Below are positions 52,347-60,974 of a stretch of 64,000 nucleotides of DNA, piece by piece (within the stretch, counting starts at the first letter, position 1; the number at the start of each line of letters is the position of its first letter). This DNA comes from Streptomyces sp. NBC_01471 (GTDB taxonomy: Bacteria; Actinomycetota; Actinomycetes; Streptomycetales; Streptomycetaceae), in assembly GCF_041438865.1 (NCBI RefSeq), contig NZ_CP109450.1, positions 434,001-498,000 of the forward strand, written 5' to 3'. Below the pieces are notes generated by a model. The model saw only the letters and a list, made by a program, of their open reading frames with translations. It made no database searches and had not been told where the DNA came from. Made by a program: the position numbers and the translations under genes.

Positions 52347-52463
52347 CTGGGACAGCCGAGGACCCCGACGAGGCATCGACCGCCTCCGTCGTCGGGACAT
52401 TCGGTCAGGCCTCGATCCGTACCAGGCGCTTTGACCTCGGCCGTTTGTACTCAGCGGCGGTTC

Positions 52464-53897
52464 CTAACCCCTATAAGCCTCCAGCAGCCGCAGCCACACC
52501 TCGCTGATCGTCGGGTACGCCGGGACCGCGTGCCACAGCCGCTCGACGGGGACCTCCCCCGCGATCGCGACCGATGCCGAGTGCAGCAGCTCGCTCACTC
52601 CCGGGCCCACGAAGGTGGCGCCGACAAGGACCTCGCGGTCGAGGTCGACGACCATCCGGGCACGGCCCCGGTACCCGTCGGCGTAGAGGCCCGCTCCCGC
52701 GACGCCCGCCATGTCGTAGTCCACTGCCCTGACCCGGTACCCGGCGCTCTCCGCCTCCGCGAGGGTGAGACCGGACGATGCCGCCTCCGGGTCCGTGAAG
52801 ACGACCTGCGAGACCGCGGCGTGGTCGGCGGTGGCGGCGTGGGCGCCCCAGCGGTCGGTCTCCAGGAGCGGGACGCCCTGTGCCCGTGCGGTGATCGCAG
52901 CGCCCGCGATACGGGCCTGGTACTTGCCCTGATGGGTCAGCAGGGCCCGGTGGTTGACGTCCCCGACGGCGTACAGCCAGTCGCTGCCGTCGACCCGGCA
53001 GCTGTCGTCCACGGGCAGCCAGGAACCGGCGGTCAGCCCCACCGTGTCCAGGCCGATGTCATCGGTGCGCGGGGCGCGGCCGGTGGCGATGAGGATCTCG
53101 TCGGCCTCGATCCGCCCGCCGTCCTCCAGCACCACGGTCACCGGACCGTCGCCCCGCTCGACCGACGCGGCGGACGTGTGGAACCGGAGGTCCGCCCCGG
53201 CCTCCCCGAGCGCCTCGGCCACCAGCTCGCCCGCGAAGGGCTCCATCCTCGGCAGCAGCCCGCCGCCGCGCACCAGCATCGTCACGCGGGAGCCGAGGGC
53301 CTGCCAGACGGTGGCCATCTCGGTCGCCACCACTCCCCCGCCGACGATCACCAGACGTCCCGGGACCGCCCGTGCGCTCGTCGCCTCACGGCTGGTCCAG
53401 GGCCGGGCGTCGGCCAGTCCGGGCAGCTCGGGAACGACCGCCCGGGATCCGGTGCACACGGCCACCGCGTGCCGTGCGGTCAGCTGCCGCTGCTCCCCCG
53501 AGGGACCGGTCACGACGACGGTCCTGCGGCCGGTGAGTCGCCCCTGGCCCCGGTAGAGATCCACTCCGATGTTCTCCAGCCAGCTGACCTGGCCGTCGTC
53601 CTTCCAGTGCGACGTGTACTCGTCCCGGTGAGCGAGCACCTCGGCCACATCGAGCGGCCCCTGCACCGCCCCGCGCAGCCCGGGGACCCTGCGGGCGTCG
53701 GCGCGTGCCGTCACCGGGCGCAGCAAGGCCTTGCTCGGCATGCACGCCCAGTACGAGCACTCGCCGCCGACCAGCTCGCTCTCGACCACCGCCGCGCTCA
53801 GGCCGCCGGCGCGGGCGCGGTCCGCCACGTTCTCGCCGACCGGGCCCGCGCCGATCACCACCACGTCGTACACCGTGTTCTTCATGCCATCGGTCAT
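52464..53897 (-). CDS. NAD(P)H/FAD-dependent disulfide oxidoreductase (Lpd/MerA-like)
   Basis: A 477-aa flavoprotein: FAD-binding GAGPVGENVADRA, redox pair Cys47/Cys52 (GGECSYWACMPSK), NAD-binding VGGGVVATEMA, and a C-terminal dimerisation domain. The catalytic HPTxxE of lipoamide dehydrogenases reads YPTISE here, so the base His is Tyr. It is therefore not a standard Lpd, and the electron acceptor is unknown. The ATG at 53897 has no ribosome site but CAGACT lies 7 nt upstream, so it is possibly leaderless. A thioredoxin gene is divergent 117 bp away. Confidence 0.86.
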   Translation of the reverse strand: MTDGMKNTVYDVVVIGAGPVGENVADRARAGGLSAAVVESELVGGECSYWACMPSKALLRPVTARADARRVPGLRGAVQGPLDVAEVLAHRDEYTSHWKDDGQVSWLENIGVDLYRGQGRLTGRRTVVVTGPSGEQRQLTARHAVAVCTGSRAVVPELPGLADARPWTSREATSARAVPGRLVIVGGGVVATEMATVWQALGSRVTMLVRGGGLLPRMEPFAGELVAEALGEAGADLRFHTSAASVERGDGPVTVVLEDGGRIEADEILIATGRAPRTDDIGLDTVGLTAGSWLPVDDSCRVDGSDWLYAVGDVNHRALLTHQGKYQARIAGAAITARAQGVPLLETDRWGAHAATADHAAVSQVVFTDPEAASSGLTLAEAESAGYRVRAVDYDMAGVAGAGLYADGYRGRARMVVDLDREVLVGATFVGPGVSELLHSASVAIAGEVPVERLWHAVPAYPTISEVWLRLLEAYRG

Positions 53898-54014
53898 GGT
53901 GGCCAGTCTGGTACGGGGTGTGCCGCGCGGCCACATGGGCAGTCGGAATACGACAGCGCACACCACGGTTGACGCGGGCGGACACACCGGTCAGCCACGA
54001 AAGGCGGGCACAGC

Positions 54015-54380
54015 ATGAGCACGGTCGAGCTCACCAAGGAAAACTTCGACGACGTCGTGACCGACAACGACTTCGTCCTCATCGATTTCTGGGCTTCCTG
54101 GTGCGGGCCGTGCCGTCAGTTCGGCCCGGTCTACGAGGGCGCGTCCGAGCGGCACGACGATCTCGTCTTCGCGAAGGTCGACACGGAGGCCCAGCAGGAG
54201 CTGGCCGCGGCCTTCGAGATCCAGTCCATTCCCACGCTGATGATCGTGCGAGACAATGTCGCGGTCTTCTCGCAGCCCGGCGCTCTTCCGGAGGCCGCGC
54301 TGGAGGACGTGATCGGTCAGGCCCGCGCGCTGGACATGGACGAGGTCCGCAAGTCGGTGGAGAACGCGAAGGAGGCGTAG
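54015..54380 (+). CDS. Thioredoxin
   Basis: A 121-aa cytosolic disulfide reductase with WCGPC (DFWASWCGPCRQF, residues ~25-37) and the cis-Pro loop QSIPTLMI. The ~15-residue C-terminal extension (MDEVRKSVENAKEA) is typical of secondary Streptomyces thioredoxins. AAAGG precedes the ATG. Divergent from the FAD disulfide oxidoreductase, a possible redox partner by context only. Confidence 0.93.
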   Translation: MSTVELTKENFDDVVTDNDFVLIDFWASWCGPCRQFGPVYEGASERHDDLVFAKVDTEAQQELAAAFEIQSIPTLMIVRDNVAVFSQPGALPEAALEDVIGQARALDMDEVRKSVENAKEA

Positions 54381-54422
54381 CGCCTCGCGTTCGGTTCACG
54401 AAAGACCCCGGGGATCAAGGGC

Positions 54423-54481
54423 TCAGGCCCGGTTTTCCGGTGGGCGGGTCCCATGCCTGTCCACCGGAAAACCGGGCCTGA
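54423..54481. terminator. Bidirectional terminator
   Basis: A perfect 21-bp stem (54423-54443 with 54461-54481) with a 17-nt loop, between the convergent thioredoxin and thiolase genes. Confidence 0.78.
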
Positions 54482-54539
54482 AACCGTCCGCGGCAGGGCT
54501 CCGGCGTCGTCGTGGATCCCGGCGTTCCGCGTTCGAGTC

Positions 54540-55724
54540 TCAGCGTTCGAGTACGAGCGCGAGCCCCTGGCCGACGCCGATGCACAGGGCCGCCAGACCC
54601 GTGCCGGACCCGGCCGCGGCCAGCTGGTGCGCGACGGATCCCGCGAGCCGCGCCCCCGAGGCACCGAGTGGGTGGCCGATCGCGATGGCGCCGCCGCGCG
54701 GGTTCACGACGGCCGGGTCGAGTTCCGGCCACTCGGCCAGGCAGCCGAGCGACTGGGCGGCAAAGGCCTCGTTCAGCTCGAAGGTGGTGAGGTCGGCGAA
54801 GCCCCTGCCCGCCTTGGCGAGGGCCCGCCGGACCGCCTCGACCGGGCCGAGCCCGAAGAGCTGCGGCTCGACACCGGTCACCGCTGACGCCCGGATGCGG
54901 GCGAGCGGTTCCCGGCCGGTGGCCCGCAGCCCCTCGTCGTCGACCAGCAGCAGGGCGGCCGCGCCGTCGTTGAGCGGGGACGCGTTGCCCGCGGTGACGG
55001 TGCCGTCCTTGCGGAAGACCGGCTTGAGCCGGGCGAGCGCCTCCATGCTCGACCCGGCCCGGATGCACTCGTCGCGTACGAGGTCGGCACCGTCGTACGG
55101 GACGACCTCACCGTCGTGGAGTCCCGCGTCCCAGGCCGCGGCGGCCTTGCCGTGGCTCGCCAGGGCGAAGGCGTCCTGCTGCTCCCGGCTGATGCCGTGC
55201 TTGTCGGCGATGAGTTCGGCGCCCTCGCCGAGCGGGACGGTCCACTCGCCGGGCATCCGCGGATTGGTCATCCGCCAGCCGAGCGTCGTGGAGTACAGCT
55301 CCTGGTGTCCGGCCGGAAAGGCGCGTTCGGGTTTCTGCAGCACCCAGGGGGCCCGTGACATCGACTCGACCCCGCCCGCCACGGCCACCGAGGCGTCGCC
55401 CACCGCGATGGCGCGGGCCGCCTGGATGACGGCTTCGAGTCCGGAGCCGCAGAGCCGGTTGACGGTGACACCGGGGACGGAGACCGGAAGGCCGGCCAGC
55501 AGCACCGCCATCCTGGCCACGTCGCGGTTGTCCTCACCCGCGCCGTTGGCGTCACCGAAGTACACGTCGTCGATACGGGACGGATCGAGGTCCGGGGCCC
55601 GGTCCACGAGCGATCTGACGACATGGGCCGCCAGGTCGTCGGGGCGCACCCCGGAGAGCGCCCCGCCGAATTTCCCGACCGGCGTGCGGACTGCGTCGAC
55701 GATGTACACGTCGCGGATGCTCAT
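54540..55724 (-). CDS. pcaF: 3-oxoadipyl-CoA thiolase
   Basis: A 394-aa thiolase. The nucleophile Cys is in VNRLCGSGLEAV, and the acid/base residues are in GHPLGASGAR and the C-terminal ALCIGVGQG. The N-terminal DDVYFGDANGAGEDNRDVARM is diagnostic of the beta-ketoadipyl-CoA branch rather than acetoacetyl-CoA thiolase. It would cleave beta-ketoadipyl-CoA to succinyl-CoA and acetyl-CoA, completing the pathway started at 35953-42591. The promoter and operator match those of pcaI. GGGAGAGG precedes the ATG. Confidence 0.9.
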   Translation of the reverse strand: MSIRDVYIVDAVRTPVGKFGGALSGVRPDDLAAHVVRSLVDRAPDLDPSRIDDVYFGDANGAGEDNRDVARMAVLLAGLPVSVPGVTVNRLCGSGLEAVIQAARAIAVGDASVAVAGGVESMSRAPWVLQKPERAFPAGHQELYSTTLGWRMTNPRMPGEWTVPLGEGAELIADKHGISREQQDAFALASHGKAAAAWDAGLHDGEVVPYDGADLVRDECIRAGSSMEALARLKPVFRKDGTVTAGNASPLNDGAAALLLVDDEGLRATGREPLARIRASAVTGVEPQLFGLGPVEAVRRALAKAGRGFADLTTFELNEAFAAQSLGCLAEWPELDPAVVNPRGGAIAIGHPLGASGARLAGSVAHQLAAAGSGTGLAALCIGVGQGLALVLER

Positions 55725-55749
55725 CGGACCTCTCCCAGGCCACCCGGCT

Positions 55750-55819
55750 GTTCGCCAAGTGAACAATCGTTCATGACGGGTTACCGCCCGAGTCTCTGCC
55801 CGCCCTCCCTCCGTGTCAA
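55750..55819 (-). promoter_or_regulatory. pcaF promoter and three-half-site IclR operator
   Basis: On the minus strand, TTGACA (55819..55814), 17 bp, GAGACT (55796..55791), then TGAAC, 4 bp, GTTCA, 5 bp, CGAACAG (55773..55748). Box sequences, the 17-bp spacer and half-site spacings are the same as at pcaI; the gap from -10 to operator differs by 1 bp. Confidence 0.75.
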
Positions 55820-55832
55820 CGCCCGCCCCGGA

Positions 55833-56912
55833 TCACTGCTGGGCGAGCACGTTCCAGAGGCCCGGGTCCTCGAAACCGAGCGCCCAGAGGGACGTGTCGC
55901 GCACCCCGTACTTGCGTACCGCCGCCAGATGCGCGGCGGTTCCCCGCGCGTCCTGGTACCAGACGGTCCTGGGCTCCGTCCCGTCCCGGTAGGTGAAGTG
56001 CGGGGTGGCCGACTCCGGGTCCAGCGCATAGGGCGCGCCGACCTTGCGGCGCAGCGCCTCCGCCTGTTTCCAGGTCACGTGCCGGGCCGGGCGGCTGCCG
56101 TCGGCCGGCCAGTCCCAGCCGTAGCCGGGCAGCGCCATCTCGATCTTTCCCGGGGGTACGAGTGCGGTAGCCCGGCGCAGGATCTCGTCGTACCAGGCCG
56201 TGCTGGAGAGGGGGCCGGGCGGGCCGCCCGACCAGTGGAGGTCGTACGCCATGATCCGCATCCGGTCGGCGGCCCGGCCGATCGCGGCGTAGTCCCAGAT
56301 ACGGCCGGTGGCGGGTGTCTGCGGCGAGACGGTGACGACGCACTGCTTCCGGACGGCGTGCAGCTTCGCGCAGAGGCCGGTGACGAAGTCCGCGTAGGCG
56401 GACCGCACCTTCCGGTAGTCCGGCGTGGCGGTGGTGGTGATGGTCTCGTAGTCGAGGTCGATCCCGTCGTAGCCGTGGCTGCGCGCGAGCCGGACCAGGG
56501 CCGCGGTGTGTGCGGCGCGCCGCGCGGGTGTGGTGAGGATCCCCGCCAGCTCGCCCGGCTTCATCGTGTCCATGTCCATGACCGTGGGGACCACGTGGAT
56601 CCCGGCCTTGTGCAGTCCGTCGATGATGCGCGTGTCGCCGGCGCCGGGGTGTCCTTCGATGCGGTCGGCCGCTGCGGCCTTGTACCAGAAGGGGCTGACG
56701 GTGTGCAGCCGGCCGGCGTGGCGCAGGGCGTCCTGGTAGCCGTTCTCCTGGTCCCAGTAGGGGAGCCAGGCCGAGGCGGTGCGGGTGTCGGCCCGGGGAG
56801 CCGGGGCGTCACGCGGGTCCGCCGGGGAAGCCTGCGCCGGGAGCGCCGCGGCCAGGGCGCAGACAAGAACCGCCGCCGGGAGGGCAGCCCGGAATGTTCG
56901 CGAAGTGATCAT
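55833..56912 (-). CDS. Secreted GH18-family glycosidase
   Basis: A 359-aa exported protein with a signal peptide (residues 1-29) and a GH18 barrel with the catalytic motif DGIDLDYE (Glu156). The fold is closest to the YaaH/peptidoglycan or spore-cortex type of single-domain GH18, not to the large chitinases. It may cleave cell-wall or chitin GlcNAc linkages. The ATG at 56912 has no strong ribosome site. It lies upstream of pcaF, whose promoter begins right after its stop. Confidence 0.85.
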   Translation of the reverse strand: MITSRTFRAALPAAVLVCALAAALPAQASPADPRDAPAPRADTRTASAWLPYWDQENGYQDALRHAGRLHTVSPFWYKAAAADRIEGHPGAGDTRIIDGLHKAGIHVVPTVMDMDTMKPGELAGILTTPARRAAHTAALVRLARSHGYDGIDLDYETITTTATPDYRKVRSAYADFVTGLCAKLHAVRKQCVVTVSPQTPATGRIWDYAAIGRAADRMRIMAYDLHWSGGPPGPLSSTAWYDEILRRATALVPPGKIEMALPGYGWDWPADGSRPARHVTWKQAEALRRKVGAPYALDPESATPHFTYRDGTEPRTVWYQDARGTAAHLAAVRKYGVRDTSLWALGFEDPGLWNVLAQQ

Positions 56913-56983
56913 GGCCAGAGAGTGGCGGCGGTTGCCGGGCCCCGCTCTGCGGGATGGTCCGTCCAGGTCCTAACGTGACCCGG

Positions 56984-57436
56984 ATGACGACGTATCAGGG
57001 TGATCACACCGACCTGCCCGGCAGCACGGGCCCGACCGCGACGACCGACGCCGAACCGCGTGACATCGGCCCCGTCAGGACCTCGTACGCCCCCGCCCAC
57101 GACGGCGAACCCGACCCCGGCGAGATCGTCTGGACCTGGGTGCCGTACGAGGAGGACGACGGCCGCGGCAAGGACCGCCCGGTCCTGGTGGTGGCCAGGG
57201 AGGAGACCGGGACCCTGCTCGCCGTACGCCTCTCCAGCAAGCCGCACGACCGGGACCGGGAGTGGCTGGCGATCGGCGCCGGGCCGTGGGACCGCGAGGG
57301 GCGCGAGTCCTGGGTCGATCTGGACCGGGTGCTGCGGGTGCACGAGGACGGGATGCGGCGCGAGGCCTGCGCGCTCGACCGGCCGCGGTTCGACGCCGTC
57401 GTGGGGCGGCTCAGGGAGCGTTACGGCTGGAGCTGA
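56984..57436 (+). CDS. PemK/MazF-like protein
   Basis: A 150-aa protein with the PemK/MazF beta-barrel pattern (GEIVWTWVPYEEDDGRGKDRPVLVV near residues 47-71 and LDRVLRVHEDGM). No antitoxin gene is adjacent. An acidic, Thr-rich N-terminal ~35 residues is unusual for MazF. TAACGT (56971-56976) is 7 nt from the ATG, so it is likely leaderless. It may be an orphan toxin or a housekeeping homologue; actinobacterial genomes carry many lone copies. Confidence 0.72.
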   Translation: MTTYQGDHTDLPGSTGPTATTDAEPRDIGPVRTSYAPAHDGEPDPGEIVWTWVPYEEDDGRGKDRPVLVVAREETGTLLAVRLSSKPHDRDREWLAIGAGPWDREGRESWVDLDRVLRVHEDGMRREACALDRPRFDAVVGRLRERYGWS

Positions 57437-57649
57437 CCGCACGGGTCGTGACAGGGGCGCCCGGGTGGACGAGCGTCACCCGGTGGATCGGGGCCGTCCG
57501 TGAAGGTCGCGGGAACTCCCGGAGAACGGTGTTTCCGGCCGCCCGGGGCGCTCTTGTGCGGACCGTCCGCAGTGGCTTAGGTGGAACGGAGCATTTTCCG
57601 TAAGGCACCGGACAACGGCGGAAGGTATCTTCGCCACGAGGAGCCGATC

Positions 57650-58903
57650 ATGACCATGCCGCTGCTGACCGAGGTGGATGCGGAGCACCTGCTCCGATGT
57701 ATCTGCTTCAAGACAGGACCGCCCCGTACCGTCGGGGTCGAGCTCGAATGGCTCGTCCACGACCTGCACCGCCCCGAATCGCCGGTGTCCGAGGACCGGA
57801 TCGGGCGGGCGCAGACGGTGGTGCGCGCCCTGCCGCTCGTCTCGGCGCTCACCTTCGAGCCCGGCGGGCAGCTGGAGCTCAGCTCGCAGCCCGCCACATC
57901 GCTGACCGAGTGTGTCGACTCGGTCTCCGCCGACCTGGCCGCGGTGCGTGGAGCACTGCGCGGTGAGGGTCTTGTACTCACCGGTCTCGGCCAGGACCCC
58001 TGGCATCCGCCGCGCAGGCTGCTGCGCGAACCGCGGTACGACGCGATGGAGAAGTATCTGGACCGGCACGGGACCGCCGGCCGGTCGATGATGTGCGGTT
58101 CTGCCTCCATCCAGGTCTGCCTGGACGCGGGGCACGCCGAGCCGGGGCCGCTGGGCTACGGCAGGCGCTGGAAGCTGGCGCATCTGCTGGGCGCGGTACT
58201 GGTGGCCGCGTTCGCCAACTCGCCGCTCCGCCAGCGCCGTACCACCGGCTGGCTCTCCACCCGGCAGTCCCAGTGGGCCGACCTCGACCCGGTGCGGTCG
58301 CTCGCACCGGACGACGGCCCGGAGCCCCGCGAGGCGTGGGCCGCGCATGTCCTGGACGCTCCGGTGATGTGCATCCGGGCCGACGCGGGGCCCTGGCCGG
58401 TGCCGGACGGCCTCTCCTTCCGGGAGTGGCTGCGTACCGGCCGCCCCAGGCCACCGACCCGCGAGGATCTGGACTACCACCTGACCACGCTGTTTCCTCC
58501 GGTGCGGCCGCGCGGCCATCTCGAACTGCGCATGATCGACGCACAGTCCGGCGACGACGGCTGGACGGTGCCGCTCGCGGTGACCACCGCCCTCTTCGAC
58601 GACCCGGCCGCCGCCGAGACCGTGTACCGCGCCGTCAAACCCCTCGCCGAGACCGCGGGCAGGGCGCGCGCGCCGCGCAACCCGCTCTGGGAGGCGGCGG
58701 CCAGGTCCGGCCTCGCCGACCCCGAGCTGCGCACTGTCGCCGCGCTCTGCTTCGCCGCCGCGCAGGAGGCACTCCCCCGGCTCGGAGCCTCCACCGCCGT
58801 GCAGGACGCGGTCGCCGCCTTCACCGACCGCTATGTCGCCCGGGGCAGGTGCCCCGCCGATGATCTGCTGGATCCCGACCACGGGAAGGATCACCGCCCA
58901 TGA
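57650..58903 (+). CDS. egtA: Ergothioneine biosynthesis glutamate-cysteine ligase
   Basis: A 417-aa GCS2-type ligase forming gamma-glutamylcysteine, the sulfur donor for ergothioneine. It begins with the substrate-binding VGVELEWLVHDL (residues ~28-40) and includes FEPGGQLELSSQP and MMCGSASIQVCLD. GAGGAG precedes the ATG at 57650. The ATGA overlap with egtB starts a coupled operon egtA-B-C-D. Confidence 0.93.
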   Translation: MTMPLLTEVDAEHLLRCICFKTGPPRTVGVELEWLVHDLHRPESPVSEDRIGRAQTVVRALPLVSALTFEPGGQLELSSQPATSLTECVDSVSADLAAVRGALRGEGLVLTGLGQDPWHPPRRLLREPRYDAMEKYLDRHGTAGRSMMCGSASIQVCLDAGHAEPGPLGYGRRWKLAHLLGAVLVAAFANSPLRQRRTTGWLSTRQSQWADLDPVRSLAPDDGPEPREAWAAHVLDAPVMCIRADAGPWPVPDGLSFREWLRTGRPRPPTREDLDYHLTTLFPPVRPRGHLELRMIDAQSGDDGWTVPLAVTTALFDDPAAAETVYRAVKPLAETAGRARAPRNPLWEAAARSGLADPELRTVAALCFAAAQEALPRLGASTAVQDAVAAFTDRYVARGRCPADDLLDPDHGKDHRP

Positions 58904-60201
58904 CCGCCGACCCCGCCGCCGTGCGCCGCAGCGCGCTCGACGCGCTCACCACGGCCCGCAGCCGCACCAGCGCCCTGACGGACTGCGTCGAGGACAGTGA
59001 ACTCACGGCGCAGCACTCGCCGTTGATGTCCCCGCTCGTCTGGGATCTGGCACACATCTCCAACCAGGAGGAGCAGTGGCTCCTGCGGGCCGTCGCCGGC
59101 CGCGAGGCGATGCGCCCGGAGATCGACTCGGTCTACGACGCCTTCGAGCACCCGAGAGCCACCCGCCCCTCACTGCCGCTGCTCCAGCCCACCGAGGCGC
59201 GGCGCTACGCCTCCGAGGTACGGGGCCGGGTCGTCGACGTACTGGAGAGCGCCCCGCTGCACGGACGGCCGCTGGTCGACGCCGGTTTCGCCTTCGGCAT
59301 GATCGCCCAGCACGAGCAGCAGCACGACGAGACGATGCTCATCACCCACCAGCTGCGCACCGGACCCGCCGCGCTGACCGCCCCGGCGCCGCCCCGCGCC
59401 GACAGCGCCGGCCTGGCGGACGAGATCCTCGTGCCCGGGGGCCCGTTCACCATGGGCACATCGGACGAGCCGTGGGCGCTGGACAACGAACGGCCCGCGC
59501 ACCAGCGGCTCGTACCGGCCTTCCACATCGACACCACCCCGGTGACCAACGGCGCGTTCCTGCGGTTCATCGAGGACGGCGGGTACCGCGACGAGCGCTG
59601 GTGGACGGAGCAGGGGTGGGACCTGGTCCGCGGACACGAGCTGGCTGCGCCGCTGTTCTGGCACCGGGAGGGCGGTCAGTGGCTGCGCCGCCGCTTCGGC
59701 GCCGTGGAGCCCGTGGCGCCGGACGAGCCGGTGCTGCATGTGAGCTGGTACGAGGCGGACGCCTATGCCCGCTGGGCGGGCCGGCGGCTGCCCTCGGAGG
59801 CCGAGTGGGAGAAGGCCGCACGCCACGATCCGGCGACCGGCCGATCGCACCGCTACCCCTGGGGCGACCAGGACCCCACCCCCGAGCGGGCGAACCTGGG
59901 GCAGCGGCATCTCGGTCCTGCCGCGGCGGGCAGCTACCCGGACGGTGAATCGCCGCTCGGTGTACGGCAGTTGATCGGCGATGTGTGGGAGTGGACGTCC
60001 AGCGACTTCCTGCCCTATCCGGGCTTCGTCGCCTTCCCCTACCGCGAGTACTCGGAAGTGTTCTTCGGCCCGGACCACAAGGTGCTGCGCGGCGGCGCGT
60101 TCTCCGTCGGCGAGGTGGCCTGCCGGGCGACCTTCCGCAACTGGGACCTGCCGGTGCGCCGTCAGATCTTCTCCGGGTTCCGGACCGCGAGGGATGCCTG
60201 A
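58900..60201 (+). CDS. egtB: Hercynine oxygenase (sulfoxide synthase)
   Basis: A 433-aa non-heme iron enzyme that joins gamma-glutamylcysteine to hercynine with O2. The N-terminal DinB-like domain carries the three-His iron site: His52 (DLAHISNQEE), His138 and His142 (HEQQHDETM). From ~residue 175 it is a formylglycine-generating-enzyme-like domain ending in FRNWDLPVRRQIFSGFR. ATGA and TGATG overlaps link it to egtA and egtC. Confidence 0.95.
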   Translation: MTADPAAVRRSALDALTTARSRTSALTDCVEDSELTAQHSPLMSPLVWDLAHISNQEEQWLLRAVAGREAMRPEIDSVYDAFEHPRATRPSLPLLQPTEARRYASEVRGRVVDVLESAPLHGRPLVDAGFAFGMIAQHEQQHDETMLITHQLRTGPAALTAPAPPRADSAGLADEILVPGGPFTMGTSDEPWALDNERPAHQRLVPAFHIDTTPVTNGAFLRFIEDGGYRDERWWTEQGWDLVRGHELAAPLFWHREGGQWLRRRFGAVEPVAPDEPVLHVSWYEADAYARWAGRRLPSEAEWEKAARHDPATGRSHRYPWGDQDPTPERANLGQRHLGPAAAGSYPDGESPLGVRQLIGDVWEWTSSDFLPYPGFVAFPYREYSEVFFGPDHKVLRGGAFSVGEVACRATFRNWDLPVRRQIFSGFRTARDA

Positions 60202-60974
60202 TGTGCCGTCATATCGCTTACCTGGGACCGCCGGAACCGCTCGGCGACGTGCTCGTGCGGCCCCGCCACGCACTGGTCCGCCAGTCCTGGGAGCCGCGCA
60301 GACAGCGCCACGGCACGGTCAACGCCGACGGGTTCGGAGTCGGCTGGTACGCCGATGACGACCCGGTGCCCGCGCGCTACCGGCGCGCCGGACCGATCTG
60401 GGCCGACCTCTCCTTCGCCGATCTCGCCCGGGTCGTACGCAGCGGGGCAGCGCTGGCAGCGGTCCGCGACGCCACCGAGGCGGGGGCCGACGGCGAGGCC
60501 GCGGCGGCCCCGTTCGCCGCTGGGCCCTGGCTGTTCAGCCACAACGGCGCGCTCACCGGCTGGCCCGCGAGCGCGGCGCCCCTCGCCGCCACGCTCCCGG
60601 CGGCCGAGCTGCTCGGGCTGGCGGCGCGCTGTGACTCCGGGTTGGTCTGGGCGCTCCTGCTGCACCGGCTGCGGGAGGGCGATCCGCTCGGCCAGGCTCT
60701 GGCCGACACGGTCACCGATTTCGCCGCGGCAGCGCCCGGCTCGCGGCTCAACCTGCTGCTGACCGACGGCGCCACCGTCGCCGCCACGGCCTGGGGCGAC
60801 ACTCTCTGGTATCTCACCGAGCCCGGTACGCCCGCCGCGGCGGGCGGCCGCACGGTCGTCGCATCGGAGCCGTACGACGACGGTCCGGGCTGGCGGGAAG
60901 TCCCCGACCGCACCCTGCTCGTGGCGACCCGCACCGATGTCCAGCTGACTTCACTCAAGGAGCCCACGGCGTGA
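60201..60974 (+). CDS. egtC: Gamma-glutamyl hercynylcysteine S-oxide amidohydrolase
   Basis: A 257-aa class II glutamine amidotransferase-like hydrolase removing the glutamyl group. The N-terminal nucleophile Cys2 (MCRHIAYLG), DGFGVGWY near residue 45 and FSHNGAL near 113 form the active site. It overlaps egtB (TGATG) and egtD (GTGA). Confidence 0.94.
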   Translation: MCRHIAYLGPPEPLGDVLVRPRHALVRQSWEPRRQRHGTVNADGFGVGWYADDDPVPARYRRAGPIWADLSFADLARVVRSGAALAAVRDATEAGADGEAAAAPFAAGPWLFSHNGALTGWPASAAPLAATLPAAELLGLAARCDSGLVWALLLHRLREGDPLGQALADTVTDFAAAAPGSRLNLLLTDGATVAATAWGDTLWYLTEPGTPAAAGGRTVVASEPYDDGPGWREVPDRTLLVATRTDVQLTSLKEPTA

